Notes: generated from the letters alone by a model not told the origin. Counted from the first letter of the stretch, positions 42,322 through 53,561 are shown. The stretch is DNA of 64,000 bases from Pegoplata infirma (GCA_963921195.1 OY992539.1:131840682-131904681); one strand, 5' to 3'. A program made the numbers and translations.

Positions 42322-44189
42322 ATTGTCTTATTTGACAAAAATCATTTATGATATATTTTGTCTGAATACTTCAAATAATAATTTGTATTTGAATTATTTC
42401 TCAACAAGTATTAAAATCGACATCCATTTATTAAAAGTGATCTCAGTTATTCAATTTTTAAGTTTTTTTAACTTTTAACTTTTTTATTTTTAAGTTTTGT
42501 ATGCATTTTTTCGTTAATAAAAAGTTTAACTTTCTTATTTTAAGATTATAAAAATATGAATTGTTTATTTTTTTTTGTTAATAAAAATACTTTTTTAAAA
42601 TAATTTTTTTATTCGTTATTCTCTTCGATTAATCGAATAAATTTTGATCTTTAATCGTTTGATCGAACGAGGAAAAACAATTATTTGAATTATTCGAACA
42701 AAGTTAAAAGTCGAATAATTGACAACTCTAGTAATTACTCTTAAACGTCTGAACAGATTTTATTGCAATTTTCAACACAGATAGTACTAACCGAAGCGGG
42801 AACAATATGCCATATCAGCACGTTATTGGGCAAACGCGTTTTAAAATGCCGCTCTTTGTATTAATTTCAAATTATTTTTGACTGCCATAATAAAGCGCGT
42901 TTGGACAAAGAGGCATTAGTTGCATCGCTCTTTTGTACTATACTAAAAGTTGTTTCTGTTAGTTCCGCAATTACGCATCAACGGCTGAATCAATTAAGAT
43001 GAAATTTTCGTCACAGATAGTACTAAACGAGGCGGGAACTATAGAACATAAAATGAGCGATCGGACAAAGGGGCATAAAATAACACGCCCTGTTAAATTT
43101 ATTGCACCTCCTTTCTGCCTTTTTCGCAATCACGCTTATTCGGCTTAACTGATTTTGAAGAAATTTCCACAGCAGATTGTACTAACCGAGGCTGGAACTA
43201 TAGGCCACAAAAGAGTGTGGTTTGACAAAGGGGACCCACGCTATTTTGTATTACATTGAAAGTTATTTCTGCCTGTCCCACAATCAAGCTTAAACGGCTT
43301 AACCAATTTTAATGGATTTTTTACCGCATATAGTACTTTCGTAACGGGAATAATAAACCATAATAGAGCGTGTTTAGACCACGGGGCGCAAGTTGTCACG
43401 CCCCTTTGCACCACACTGAAAGTTATTTTCTGTCTGTTCCGTAATTACGCTTAATCGCCTTAACTGATTTTAACAAAATTTCAACACATATAGTACTTAC
43501 TAACCTAGGCGGGAACAATATGCCATATTAGCGCGTGATTGGGCAAAGGCGTGTATTTTTGCCAGTTCCGCAATCACGCAAAAACGGCTGAGCCAATTTT
43601 TAATAAATGACTAACAGATGCGGGCCCATATCAGTGTGCGATCGAACAAAGGGACGTAAATTTCCACACCCATTTATAATATATTGAAATATATTTCTGC
43701 CTATTCGTTTATCACGCTTAAACGTCGAGTACTAAACAAGGCGGGAATAAAGGGTCATATCAGCGCGCGATCGGACAGAGGTGGTGTAAAGTAATGCGAA
43801 ATTGAAATTTTCACCAGATGGAGTGCTAACCGAGAATGCAACCATAGGGCATTACAAACTGTTATTCATTATATAATATTTTTTTCAACCCGGGCAACGC
43901 CGGGTGCGAAACAGCTAGTTATAAAAATAAAATGTTTGAGCTCGAGGCCTGTGTTTTTCTTTAATTAAAATTCTTCTTTATTTCTAATATTTCGATATTC
44001 GTCGAATATCATACTTAGGGAATATACTAGATTTTAATAAAAATATAAAATGTTTAAAGTTGTGAATAATATAAAATTTTAAAATTATAGTTGTTTATCA
44101 CTCGTCATTTAAAATTGCACTCAAAAGTGACAAGATATAAACAACTATAATTTTTTAATTTTGTATTTTTATTCAAATTCATTATATTC

Positions 44190-44224
44190 CCTGAGGATAA
44201 TATTCGACGAATATCGAGACATCG
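44190..44224 (+). ncRNA. Diverged hammerhead-like motif
   Basis: CTGAGGA (44191-44197) fits CUGANGA exactly. An AT-rich stem II follows ('atattcg' with 'cgaatat'), then GAGA where GAAA is expected, then CATC. In the opposite arm (43985-44021, minus) the equivalent reads CGAAAT after the same stem, so GAAA was probably ancestral. Function is untested. Confidence 0.45.
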
Positions 44225-44624
44225 AAAATAAACAAGAAGAATTTTAATTAAAGAAAAACCCAGCCCTCGAGCTCAAACATTTTATTTTAATAATTAACTT
44301 GGACAGGTCGAATAAAAACAACAATAATTTAAAATAAGAAATATTTAGAACAAATTCGGAAAAATTTTAAAAATCAATTAAAATTTTAAATAAATCAGAA
44401 AATTCAGATAAATTCTAAAATATTCATAAAAAATTTAAAAAATTATGAAAATTCGGGAAAATTTTAAAAAATTCAATAAAATTACAAAAATAAGAAAAAA
44501 AAGTTCAGAAAATTTTGGAAAAATTAAAAAAGTTTTTCAAAAATATTGAAATTATTTGAAAAATTAAAAAAAAAAAAATTTAAAAAATTAATAAAATTGC
44601 ATTAATAAAACAAATGCGAGTGTT

Positions 44625-45055
44625 ACATTCGGCTGTGCCGAATTTTTTATACCCTCCGAATCTTTTATACCCTCCAATGTAAAAAAACAATAAAAAAAAA
44701 TACAGGGGCGTCTTTTTTTGGGGTTGGTGGGAGCCGTTAGTTGGCACCTTCCCCATGCGATTTTGAACTTCTTCTGAGATAAGAATGTTGCATTTGCTTA
44801 GCAAAAGTACAAAAAATCCTGCAAAAAATGCGGGTTTTCTAAGGTTGGTTTAGTTCTCCAAGGGGGAACTTTTTTCCCCTTGGTCCGATTTTGCCCATTT
44901 CCGAACCTGCCTAGGAATATAAGACATATTTGTAGCTCTTTTATTTTGGACTGTATATATACTTTATATGGTGCCAGACCGATATTTCGATGAGTTACAA
45001 ACTGAATGACAAACTTATATACCCTCTATCACTAACAATAAATGGAGGGTATAAA
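44625..45055 (+). repeat. TATACCC repeat copy
   Basis: Begins with the hairpin 'ttcggctgtgccgaa' and 'ttttataccctcc', and ends 'ataccctctatcactaac', 'tggagggtata'. The stretch 44725-44765 ('gagccgttagttggcacctt') also occurs in altered form at 9510-9545. Confidence 0.65.
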
Positions 45056-45117
45056 AAACAAATTTCGGAAAAATTCGTTAAAAGTTAGAAAAATTTCGTA
45101 AAATTAAAAAAAAAAAC

Positions 45118-45668
45118 AAGTAAAAAAGTTAAATTCTACCTTGCCGAATGTATTGATACCCTCCACAATGCAAAAAAAGTTTATTTGCAAAAAAAAATTT
45201 TTTGTAAAAAAAAATCCGCGATTTTTTTCTTTTTGTCAAAAAATATTTTTGTACTTGTTTAAATACCATTCGGTGTTCAATTATGTCCACATATGTCAAC
45301 CAGCAGCCGAATTAACTCATTTTGTATTTATAGGTTATGTTGAATGTACCAAAATTTTTTAGGTGTCCTTACATTTTCGTTCATAACTTTTAAACCGCTG
45401 AACCGATATTGCTCAAATGCATTGCCAAACTGCTCGGAAGAACTTCCAATAAATACGTTACGCTTGAGTCTTCTCCGTGTAATATTTTGGCCGTGATCGC
45501 CATTTCCACAGACAGACGGACAGATTGACGCACATCGCTAGAATGTCTTAGAATCGATCACTGATCAATTATGTGATCAAAATTGATGTGGTCCCAGACC
45601 GATATTTCGATGAGTTACAAACGGAATGACAAACATATATACCCTCTATCGCGAAGTGGTGGGTATTA
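45118..45668 (+). repeat. TATACCC/GTCY repeat, subfamily B, copy
   Basis: Starts 'aagtaaaaaagttaaattc', 'taccttgccgaatgtattga', and ends 'ataccctctatcgcgaagtg'. RGAC track at about 45511. Very similar to the next copy, so the two may be a recent tandem duplication. Confidence 0.7.
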
Positions 45669-45734
45669 AAAACAAATTTCGAAAAATTTTGGAAAATTCG
45701 TAAAAAGTTAAAAAAATTTTGTAAAATTAAAAAA

Positions 45735-46310
45735 AAGCAAGTAAAAAAGTTAAATTCGACCTTGCCGAATATATTGATACCCTCCACCATGTTAAAAAAG
45801 TTCATTTGCAAAAAAAAATAAAAAAAAAATAATTTTATTTTTTTTATTAAATCCGCGAAAAAAAAATTTAGTAAAAAAAACAATCCGCGTTTTTTTTTTC
45901 TTTTTTTTGTCAAAAATATGTTTGTACTTGTTTAAATACCATTCGGCGTTCAATTATGTCCACATATGTCAACCAGCAGCCGAATTAACTCATTTTGTAT
46001 TTATAGGTTATGTTGAATCTACCAAAATTTTTTAGGTGTCCTTACATTTTCGTTCATAACTTTTGAACCGCTAAACCGATATTGCTCAAATGCAATTCCA
46101 AACTGCTCGGAAGAACTTCTAATAAATACGTTACGCTGGAGTCATCTCCGTGTAATATTTTGGCGGTGAGGGCCATTTCCACAGTCAGACGGACATCGCT
46201 AGAATGTCTCAAAATCGATCACTGATCAATTATGTGATCAAAATTTATGTGGTCCCAGACCGATATTTCGATGAGTTACATACGGAATGACAAACTTATA
46301 TATACCCTTT
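45735..46310 (+). repeat. TATACCC/GTCY repeat, subfamily B, interrupted copy
   Basis: Begins 'aagcaagtaaaaaagttaaa' with 'gaccttgccgaatat'. Ends at 'cttatatataccctttt', where foldback sequence begins. A matching right-hand piece of a related copy ('ctctatcactaagtggagtg') lies at about 49863 beyond the foldback and hAT. Confidence 0.65.
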
Positions 46311-47362
46311 TAAAACATACCTACGTTCTATCTCCACTCCCTAAGTAGGATCCCATACAAATAACAGTTGGAGCAAATTTTATAAAAATGTAATTTTGAA
46401 TGGAAGCCTACTTAGAGAGTGGAGATAGGGCGTATGTATGTTTTAAAAAAAATGTTGTAGGGTCAAAATAAATGGGGGTCGGTAATGACCCCTTTCGGAC
46501 GCACCATAAGACCGGTAGAAGCTGATTTAATAAAACAAATTTACAAAAAATAAAAAAAAAAATGTATGGGGACCGCTTTAACAGTTAAAGATAGAGGGTA
46601 GGTGTGTTCAGAGAAAATGTTTGGACTAAAAAAATATTGTGGGTCGGTCATACATTTTGTTGCTCTAAGGGCACTATTAGGGCAGTTAGAGCGGTTGGAA
46701 CAAATTTTGAAAAATGTCGTTTTGTGTGGGAGCCCCCTTAGAAATTGGAGATAGGGTATTAGTTTGTTACAAAGAAATTTTAAGACGTAAAAATTAATGG
46801 GGGGTCGGTCTTATAAATGACCCCTCTTAGACGCACCATTGTAGCAGTAGAAATGATTTTAAGATTGGAAAATTACAATAATTTTTTTTTTTTTTTAAAT
46901 TTTAAAATATAGTAATAATCCTTATCCCACGATCCTCCTGGGCAAAAAAATTGTAGAATCGATAGAAGTTTTACACAAAAAAATTTCAAAAAAATCGAAG
47001 AGTACAAACATTTTCAAAAATGAGATTTATATTTTAATACTTAAAAATCGCATACTAGCGCGCATTTAAGAATTTTTTGGATTTTTTTTTTTTTAAGTAC
47101 GTAAAAAAATAAAAATTTTGAAAAACAAATTTGAAATTTGGACCATTGTTGAAGAAGTTATGAGTAAAAGAAGTTTGAGTAAAGGAACAAGCTACCAATT
47201 TTTAAAAATTCTATATCTTTTGAACGGGTCATCAAAAAAATCTGAAAATTTACCACGAAGGAGTTTTCAAAGGGTACTTAAAACTGTAAACAAATTGGAA
47301 AAATCTAAAAAAAAAAAATTTCAAAGTGTCCGATTTGACATGGAATGCCCCATATATACATT
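46311..47362 (-). mobile_element. Half copy of the 1.85-kb foldback
   Basis: Contains the palindrome centre (46345-46430) and one full arm, with 'gtaatgacccctttcggac', 'ctaagggcactattagggca' and 'ttttgaacgggtcatcaaaa', and ends with the terminus 'gtccgatttgacatggaatg', 'ccccatata'. The other arm is almost entirely missing. The 109-codon open frame across its right end is a chance reading. Confidence 0.75.
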
Positions 47363-47519
47363 CAGTGGCGTATACAGGGGGGGGGGCCCGGGGGCCCGGG
47401 CCCCCCCCGAAATGATTTCACAAATTTCAGGATTTGGTATCAAATAAAAAGTACAATGTTAAAAAACTTCGTAAAAAAATCTAAAAACATTTAAGAATCT
47501 AAATTTTTTTGAATAGAAA

Positions 47520-49560
47520 TGTTTTGAAACTGAAAATTTTTCTGTTAAAAAAATCTCAAAATCTGAAATTTTTTTTTTTAGAATTTGAAACTTTTCAACT
47601 TAAGATTCTAATGAAAAAATAACTTAGAACCTGAAGTTTTATGTAAACAAAAAATGGACCTAATTGTAAGTAAAATGTAGTCAAATCTTAAAATGCGACC
47701 TTGTCATTTAGAAAAATGTCTCCAAACGAGACTATTTCTTAAAAAAATAATTTCTCAGAATCTAAAACTTTATATAAAAAAATGTCTGAGAATCTAACTA
47801 AGACTTTTTCTATAGGAATAATGCCTTAAAATATTAGCATTTTTCACAGAATAAAAGACCTTTTCTATAGAAAAAATGTTTCAGAATCTGTACCCGATTT
47901 CTGTAACTATGCGAGAAGTTTTCGCATTGAAAAAAATTAAATAACATTATAGTCATCCAGTATGTCACAGAGTGATTCAGAAAAAAGCTTTGATTTCTTT
48001 TTTGTATTCGATGTTTTTAACACTACCATCATTATACTCACCCTGTAGAAAACTAAATGACTACAATATTATTTATTTTTTCTCGATGCGAAAACTTTTC
48101 GCATAGTTACAGAAATTGGGCACTGGTACCTTTTCTATAAAAAATTCTCAGAGTCTGAGGCTTTTCTAAATTAAAAAAATTTCAGAATCTGAGGCTTTCT
48201 ATATGAGAAATGTTTTAAAATAAATATAACTTTCTATAGGAATAATGTCTCTGAATCTGAAAAATGTCTCAAAATCTGAGATTTTTTCTATAAAAATAAA
48301 ATCTTAGAATCTGAGGCTTTTCTATATGAACAATGTTTTAAAAGCTGAGAACTTTTTATAGGAATAATGTCTCTGAATCTGAGAATTTTTCTTACAATCA
48401 GGAAAATGTCTCAAAATTTTGACTTTTTTTACGAAAAATGTTTTAGAATCAACGAATTTTTCTTAAGGAAAATTATCTCAAAATCAAATAAAGGAAAAAT
48501 GTCTCAGAGACACAAGGTGAGACATATTGTATAGAAAAATGCTCAAAATCTGAAACTTTTTCTATTGTAACAATATATTTTTCTATAAGAATAATGTCTC
48601 AGAATTTGAGTATTTTGCTATGGGAAAAATATTTCAAATCTGAAACTTTTTCTTTATGAAAATTGTCTCAGAATCTGAGGATTTTTCTATATGAAAAATG
48701 TTTCAGAATCTGGCAATTTCCTATAGTCAAAATGTCTCAGAATCTGAGACTTGTTCTATAAGAAAAGTGATTAAGCATCTTAGACTTTTTCGATTGTAAA
48801 AATGTGTCTGAATCTAAGAAATTTTCTGTAGAAAATATGCCTGAGAACCCGAGACATTTTCTATATAAAAAATGTCGAATAATCTGAGATATTTCCTGTA
48901 ACAAACATGTCGAAGAATCTAAGACTTTTGCTTTAAGAATCTGAGACTTTTTATAGGAAAAATGTCTCAGAATTAGAAACTTTTTCTATAGAAAAAATGT
49001 CTGAGAACCTGAGACATTTTCTATAGTAAAAATGTCGAATAAGAAACATGTCGAAGCATCTGAGACTTTTTTTATAAGAATCTGAGACTTTTTCTATAGG
49101 AAAAATGTCTAAGAATCTTAGACCTTTTCTATAGGAAAAATGTTTTAGAATCTAAGACTTTTTGTACTGTTTTCTTTTTTAAAAGTTGTCAGAATCTGAA
49201 TCATTTTATTTATTGAAAAAGCGAAGATTTTCTCAGAATCTAAAATTTTTTGTGTGGAATGTTTTAGAATCTGAGAAAATGTGCTAAACTAGAAATATCT
49301 CAGATTATGGGAAAATGTCTTACAATCGGAGTATTTTCTTTTGGAAAAGTATTTTATGAATATGTTTATAGAATCAATTTCTAAACTGAATTTTTCCGAG
49401 AAACATTTTCCATTAAAAATATGATTTAGAGTCTTTGACTTTTTCTATTACAAAAACTGTCTTAACTATAAATTGTGATAGAATCTTAGACTTTTCTTTG
49501 AACAAATTTTTGATAATCTTCTTTGTAAAAATGTTTCAGCATCTGATAAAATTCGCACTT
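47520..49560 (+). repeat. Degenerate 35-40-bp repeat array inside the hAT
   Basis: Dozens of imperfect copies of a unit close to 'ctataggaaaaatgtctcag' followed by 'aatctgagactttttc'. The half-words 'tcagaatctgaga' are near-palindromic. Copies differ at many positions, so the array is old or was never homogenised. It is interrupted by the MITE at 47898-48130. Confidence 0.8.
47898..48130. mobile_element. MITE with about 65-bp inverted ends
   Basis: The left end 'cccgatttctgtaactatgc' faces 'gcatagttacagaaattggg' on the right, and 'gaagttttcgcatt' faces 'atgcgaaaacttttc'. About 100 bp of unpaired sequence lies between. The repeat array resumes on both sides. No clean target duplication. Confidence 0.75.
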
Positions 49561-49802
49561 TAAAAAAATGCTTAAGTCTCTCAAAAAATTCTTAAATATA
49601 AAAAAAATCTTAATTTCCCCCCCAAACGGTGGTAAACTCACACAAAAATGAAGAATCTCATTGTGTTACATTCAGTTCAAGGAAAAGATCGGGAAAAATT
49701 CTAAAACATGTTCTGTTATGTAATTTTTTTGTAAAAAAAAAAATTAAAAATAATGTTGGGCCCCCACCGAAATAAAATCCTGGATACGCCCCTGTATACA
49801 TT

Positions 49803-49890
49803 ATAGGATCCTAGACCGATGTTTCCATGAGTTACAAAAGGAATGACAAATTTTATATATGCCCTCTATCACTAAGTGGAGTGTATAAAA
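49803..49890 (+). repeat. Right end of a TATACCC repeat
   Basis: 'ctagaccgatgtttccatga', 'gttacaaaaggaatgacaaa' and 'ctctatcactaagtggagtg' match the right ends of the copies at 45118 and 35218. It continues the repeat broken by the foldback and hAT. Confidence 0.65.
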
Positions 49891-49919
49891 ATTAGGAAAT
49901 TTCAAAAAGTTTAGGAAAA

Positions 49920-50150
49920 TTCTAAAAAATATTTTGAGTAGGCTTATTGTAGCTCGAGGTCATTATTTCCTTTACTAGTTAAAACTATGATATTCTCATT
50001 AAATAATTTTCAAGAAAATTATTTTTCTGTGTTAAATTTATTTATGCTGGTCATTTTTTGCAACTTAATCGACACGTGTTTCGGGATTTTTTAGATCCCA
50101 TTGTCAAGATTATTTGGCAAAAATAAAAACCCTATACTACAAGCAGCAAA
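49920..50150 (-). mobile_element. Penelope-like single unit (minus)
   Basis: Reversed, it reads 'gctgcttgtagtatagg', the hammerhead-like motif, 'aaaaaatgaccagcataaat', an arm, then 'aataatgacctcgagctaca' and 'ataagcctactcaaaatatt'. It aligns with the direct units at 26 kb and is truncated at both ends. Confidence 0.65.
50065..50113 (-). ncRNA. Hammerhead-like motif with compensatory stem change
   Basis: On the minus strand: stem I taatc with gatta, box TTGACAA, T, stem II GGGAT with ATCCC, then GAAA, CAC/GTG and UC. Relative to the 26-kb copies both strands of the third stem II pair changed (A-T to G-C), which preserves pairing. The loop changed freely (ctgaca to ctaaaa). Confidence 0.65.
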
Positions 50151-51101
50151 AGGTCTTTAATGACAAACGTTATTCTGAAAAATTCAACAAACTTGAAAAA
50201 ATTAAACAAATTTTGCCGAAAATTCTGTAAACTTCAGAAAATTTTGGAAAATTCAAAAAAAAAATCGTAAAATTTTATTAAAACTCATGAAAAATTTCAG
50301 GAAAGTTTTTTTGAAAAGTAGGTTTGAGAAAATAAGGTCATATTCATAATATTATTTTATAACAGAAACATCAAAATAAAGCACTCTTTGAAATCCTGCC
50401 TTTGTTTTCCGGCTGTCAGCATTTGTGTTAACAAAATTTTCAAAAGTCCAGCTGGTTGAATTCAGAAAAAACAAAAAAAAAAAAAAACACTTTTCAAAAA
50501 CCCTTCATCAATGTTAAAATGTTAAAGTGTTTATTTTTTTTTCTGTACATGATGTGCTCAAGTTGTAGTGAAAATGTTCGTGACTCTTGGGCTATGATTT
50601 AAAATTAATACAAGACATTATTTGTTTTTATTTTAGATTCTTTTTTTCGTAATTCAAAAAGAACAAACAAATAAACAACCTGTCTTGATTTTAATAGTTT
50701 TGCAAATAACATGAATTTTTTATTCAATTCAATTTCGATGGTAGAAATTTTTCAAATTAGATTTTTATTAAAATTTTTTGTTATTTTCTGATTTTAAAAA
50801 AAGAGTTCGTTGGTTCGGGTCTGGGATTAAATTAAAAATAAATATTTTTTATTAAAAAAAAAATTTTTAACTTAAAAAAAAAATTTCACTTATAAAAACG
50901 ATTTCACATAAAAATATTTTATCACTCAACATTTTTTTCGTTTTAATAGTGTCTGGGTTTAAATTAAAAATAATTTTTTTAGTCAAAAATATTTTCCACA
51001 CTTCACTAAAAATTTTTTTTCTACAAATATTTTCCACTCCAAATTATTTTTCACATTTGTAAAAAATTTTCACTCATAAAAAAGCTTTCACATAAAAATA
51101 A
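50151..51101. other. AT-rich DNA with short local repeats
   Basis: 'tctgggattaaattaaaaat' (about 50820) and 'tctgggtttaaattaaaaat' (about 50953) mark a local duplication of about 130 bp. 'cactcataaa' words recur. No gene. Confidence 0.5.
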
Positions 51102-52395
51102 CACTGTGCTACAAAAAACACAAAATCGAAAATACTTTTAAAATGAGGTAGTTAAGATTGTAGGTCTCGTCGAAAAGATCACAACAATGCCCATCAAACT
51201 TTCCAGACACCTTCAAATTTTTAAGTTATTGTCAAAAAACGATTTTTTTGGACTTTTCTCACTAAACCACGTGTAACTTAAACATTTTTCAATCGATTTT
51301 CAATTTTTCAACTGTTTTGGATAGAAAAAGGATAGGGCTTTTCATGTGTGTAAATTGGTCTATACATATTAAAAAAGATATTTATCGATTTTTTCAACAA
51401 TATCTAATTTTTTTGTTATTTTTTTAAAATTTTTTGAGTTTATCGATTTTTTTCTGCTATAGTTCGTTCAACAACATTTATATTTATAAACGTATTCTTA
51501 AAGAAAATTTAATTGTGAATACGACGAGCTTTATGCCGAAAAAATCAGATAACAATTGACAGAGTTGTGATAATTTTTCTAAAAAAGAAAATTAAGATTT
51601 GCTTGAAATTGGCGTTCGGATACCCCAGGCAAAAAAAAATAATAAAATAAACGAACACACTAAGAGGTCGCGTATCAATATTTTAAAGGTTTTTGGCCTC
51701 CTGAGTTCGAATTTGACCTTGAAATTGCGCTATTTTATTAAGTTTTTGATATATCAGTTTATGTTAAATATCTCAAAAACCTGACCAGATAGAGCAATTT
51801 AAAGTCCAGATTCGGATTTAGCGCGCCAAAAACCTTTAAAAATATTGTACATGACCTCTTATGATAAATTTATTTTTTTTGCCTGGGATATCTGAACGGC
51901 GATTTCCTGCAAAATCCTAATTTCTTTTTTAGAAAAATTATCACAACTCTGCCAATTGTTATCTGATTTCTTCAGCATAAAGCTTGTCGAATTCAGAATT
52001 AAATTTTCTTTAAAAATACGTTTATAACTATAAAGGTTGTTAAACGAACTATAGCAGAAAAAAATGATAAACTCGAAAAATTTTCAAAAAATAACAAAAA
52101 ATTAGATTTTATTGAAAATATCAATAAATATCTTTCTTATATGTATAGACCAATTCACACATATGGAAAGCCCCATCCTTCTTCTATCAAAAACAGTTAA
52201 AAAATTTAAAATCGGTTGAAAATTTTCTGAATTACACAAGGTTTAGTGAGAAAAGTCCCAAAAAACGTTTTTTGACAATAACTCTAAAAGTTGAAGGTGT
52301 CTGGCAAGTTTAATGGGAATTTTTGTGATCTACTCGACAAGACCAACAACATATACTATGTCGCATCAGAAGTTTTTTTTCACTGTAGCACAGTG
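51102..52395. mobile_element. 1.3-kb palindromic element, CACTGTGCTACA ends
   Basis: Ends cactgtgctaca and tgtagcacagtg, flanked by taa on both sides. Arms of about 0.5-0.6 kb pair across 'ccagacaccttcaaattttt', 'ttggtctatacatatt', 'agttgtgataatttttctaa' and their reverse complements. The centre is near 51745. A 3-bp duplication fits PIF/Harbinger or CACTA elements. It has no transposase. The palindrome would form a very long hairpin if transcribed. Confidence 0.8.
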
Positions 52396-53561
52396 TAATT
52401 TATCACTCAAAACTTTTTTTACAACTCATACTCAATTTTATACTCTACTCAAATTTGTTTAAATGTTTTTTACTCAAAATATAATTAAACAAAAAAGCTT
52501 TTTTAATAATTTGCTATTAAAAAAAAAAATTTCAAAATTTTTTTTTTCACTCAAAAAAAGTGTACTAAAATTTTTTTTTGTCTCATTTTTTTGTTGATTT
52601 CAAATATTCGCTGCTGGCAACCCAATATTTTTATAACACTTCAAATCAATTTTTATTAGATTTGTTTTATCCAATTTTTTTTATCATAAACCAATAAATT
52701 TTTCGTATATCAAAATTAATGCATTTATAACAAAATTTAGTTATAAAATAAAAAAAAATATTATCTTTTTTTAAAAAAAATAAATTTGCATTTAATAAAA
52801 ATAACAAATTTTTATAGCTTTTATTCCTTTTTTAGATCGACAACCATAAATATTGAAAAATGTTTCAAGTTTTATTTTTCCTTCAAAAAACAAAAACATT
52901 TATATATTCGTTTTTATAAAATATTGTTTATCTTAAAATTTAAACCATAAACTTTAAATCATTATATGAAGTCTAAAGACAACAACATAAATATTGAAAA
53001 AATAAAACAAAAAAATAAATAAAAACTCAAACCCATAAGCCCAAGTAGACATAAGAACGAAAAAAAAATATAAAAATACTTAAAAAAAAATACAGCTTAA
53101 CATCCATGATTTATTGCTTCTCCGTATATTTAATGGCTTTAGCCCTAAAAAGCGACCAAAAGAAATAAAAAAATATAAAATAAAAAATAAAAACAAAGCT
53201 TAAAACTTTGTAAATATTGATGAAAAACTTTAAAAATGTGTACAGAATTTTAAGAAAACATGATTTTTTTTTAGGTTAAAAAATATTTTTTTTTTGTTAA
53301 AATTAAAATTTTTTTTATGTAAAAATTATATTTTTTTATGTAAAAAAAATATTTTTTTTTGTTAAAAATATTTTTTTTTATTATTAAAAATTTTAATTAT
53401 TAAAAAAATTTTTATTTAAAAAAAATATTTTTTTTGTTAAAAATATTTTTTTTTTTCATTATTAAAAATTTTAATTATTAAAAAATTTTTTTTGCAAATA
53501 TTTAGTTTTTGTAAAAAAACATATTTATTTTGTTGTTAAAAAATATTTATTTATTTATTTT
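52396..53561. other. Low-complexity AT-rich DNA
   Basis: From 53260 to 53560 the sequence is loosely repetitive 'tttttttgttaaaaatattt'. No gene or element ends. Confidence 0.6.

Larger units (their letters stand above)
41488..42730 (+). mobile_element. hAT element (1243 bp) with transposase remnant
   Basis: The ends are tagagttgtca and tgacaactcta. The 8-bp duplications are perfect: gtaattac at 41480-41487 and 42731-42738. The termini are rich in 'attcgattaatcga' and 'gttcgaataattc' in both orientations. It codes for the dimerisation domain of a hAT transposase near its right part (42103-42321), so it is an internally deleted autonomous element rather than an unrelated MITE. Confidence 0.95.
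40580..43860. repeat. Helitron internal repeats, about 160 bp, both orientations
   Basis: Many copies of a unit with 'aaacggctgaaccgatttta', 'atagtactaaccgaggcggg', 'atgccacgcccctttgtatt' and 'gaaagttatttctgcctgtt'. Some copies are inverted (for example 40880-41280). The hAT lies between two such units. Confidence 0.75.
39383..43918 (+). mobile_element. Non-autonomous Helitron (4.5 kb)
   Basis: The 5' end is TC ('tccttatatatatataaaaa') after A, and the 3' end is the hairpin 'cccgggcaacgccggg' followed by 'tgcgaaacagctag' before T. A 5' TC, a 3' hairpin about 10 bp before CTRR, and insertion between A and T are diagnostic of Helitrons. Removing it restores the arm of the enclosing palindrome. 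No Rep/helicase is encoded. The hAT at 41488-42730 is inserted inside. A second 5' head lies at 40075. Confidence 0.9.
39230..44460 (+). mobile_element. Long-armed Penelope-like palindrome, split by a Helitron
   Basis: The left arm lies in 39230-39382 and 43919-44021; the right arm in 44160-44460. After removing the Helitron the arms pair throughout: 'gttgtttttaatcgac' with 'gtcgaataaaaacaac', 'ttctaaatatttcttatttt' with 'aaaataagaaatatttagaa', and 'aaaatgtttgagctcgagg' with 'cctcgagctcaaacatttt'-like sequence. The hammerhead-like motif lies at 44190-44224. The layout matches 10240-10450 and 26010-27503 with a diverged core. Confidence 0.65.
47363..49794 (+). mobile_element. hAT element (2432 bp) packed with internal repeats
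   Basis: The ends are 'cagtggcgtatacagg' and, reverse-complemented, 'caggggcgtatccagg'. The 8-bp duplications are perfect: tatacatt at 47355-47362 and 49795-49802. A G-run/C-run block (about 47377-47409) follows the left end. No transposase is visible. Most of the body (47520-49560) is a degenerate short repeat array. It is inserted at the terminus of the half foldback. Confidence 0.9.

Noticed and set aside
47118..47447. 109-codon plus-strand frame
   Set aside because: It runs across a foldback arm, a hAT terminus and a G/C homopolymer block, so it is a composite of unrelated repeats.
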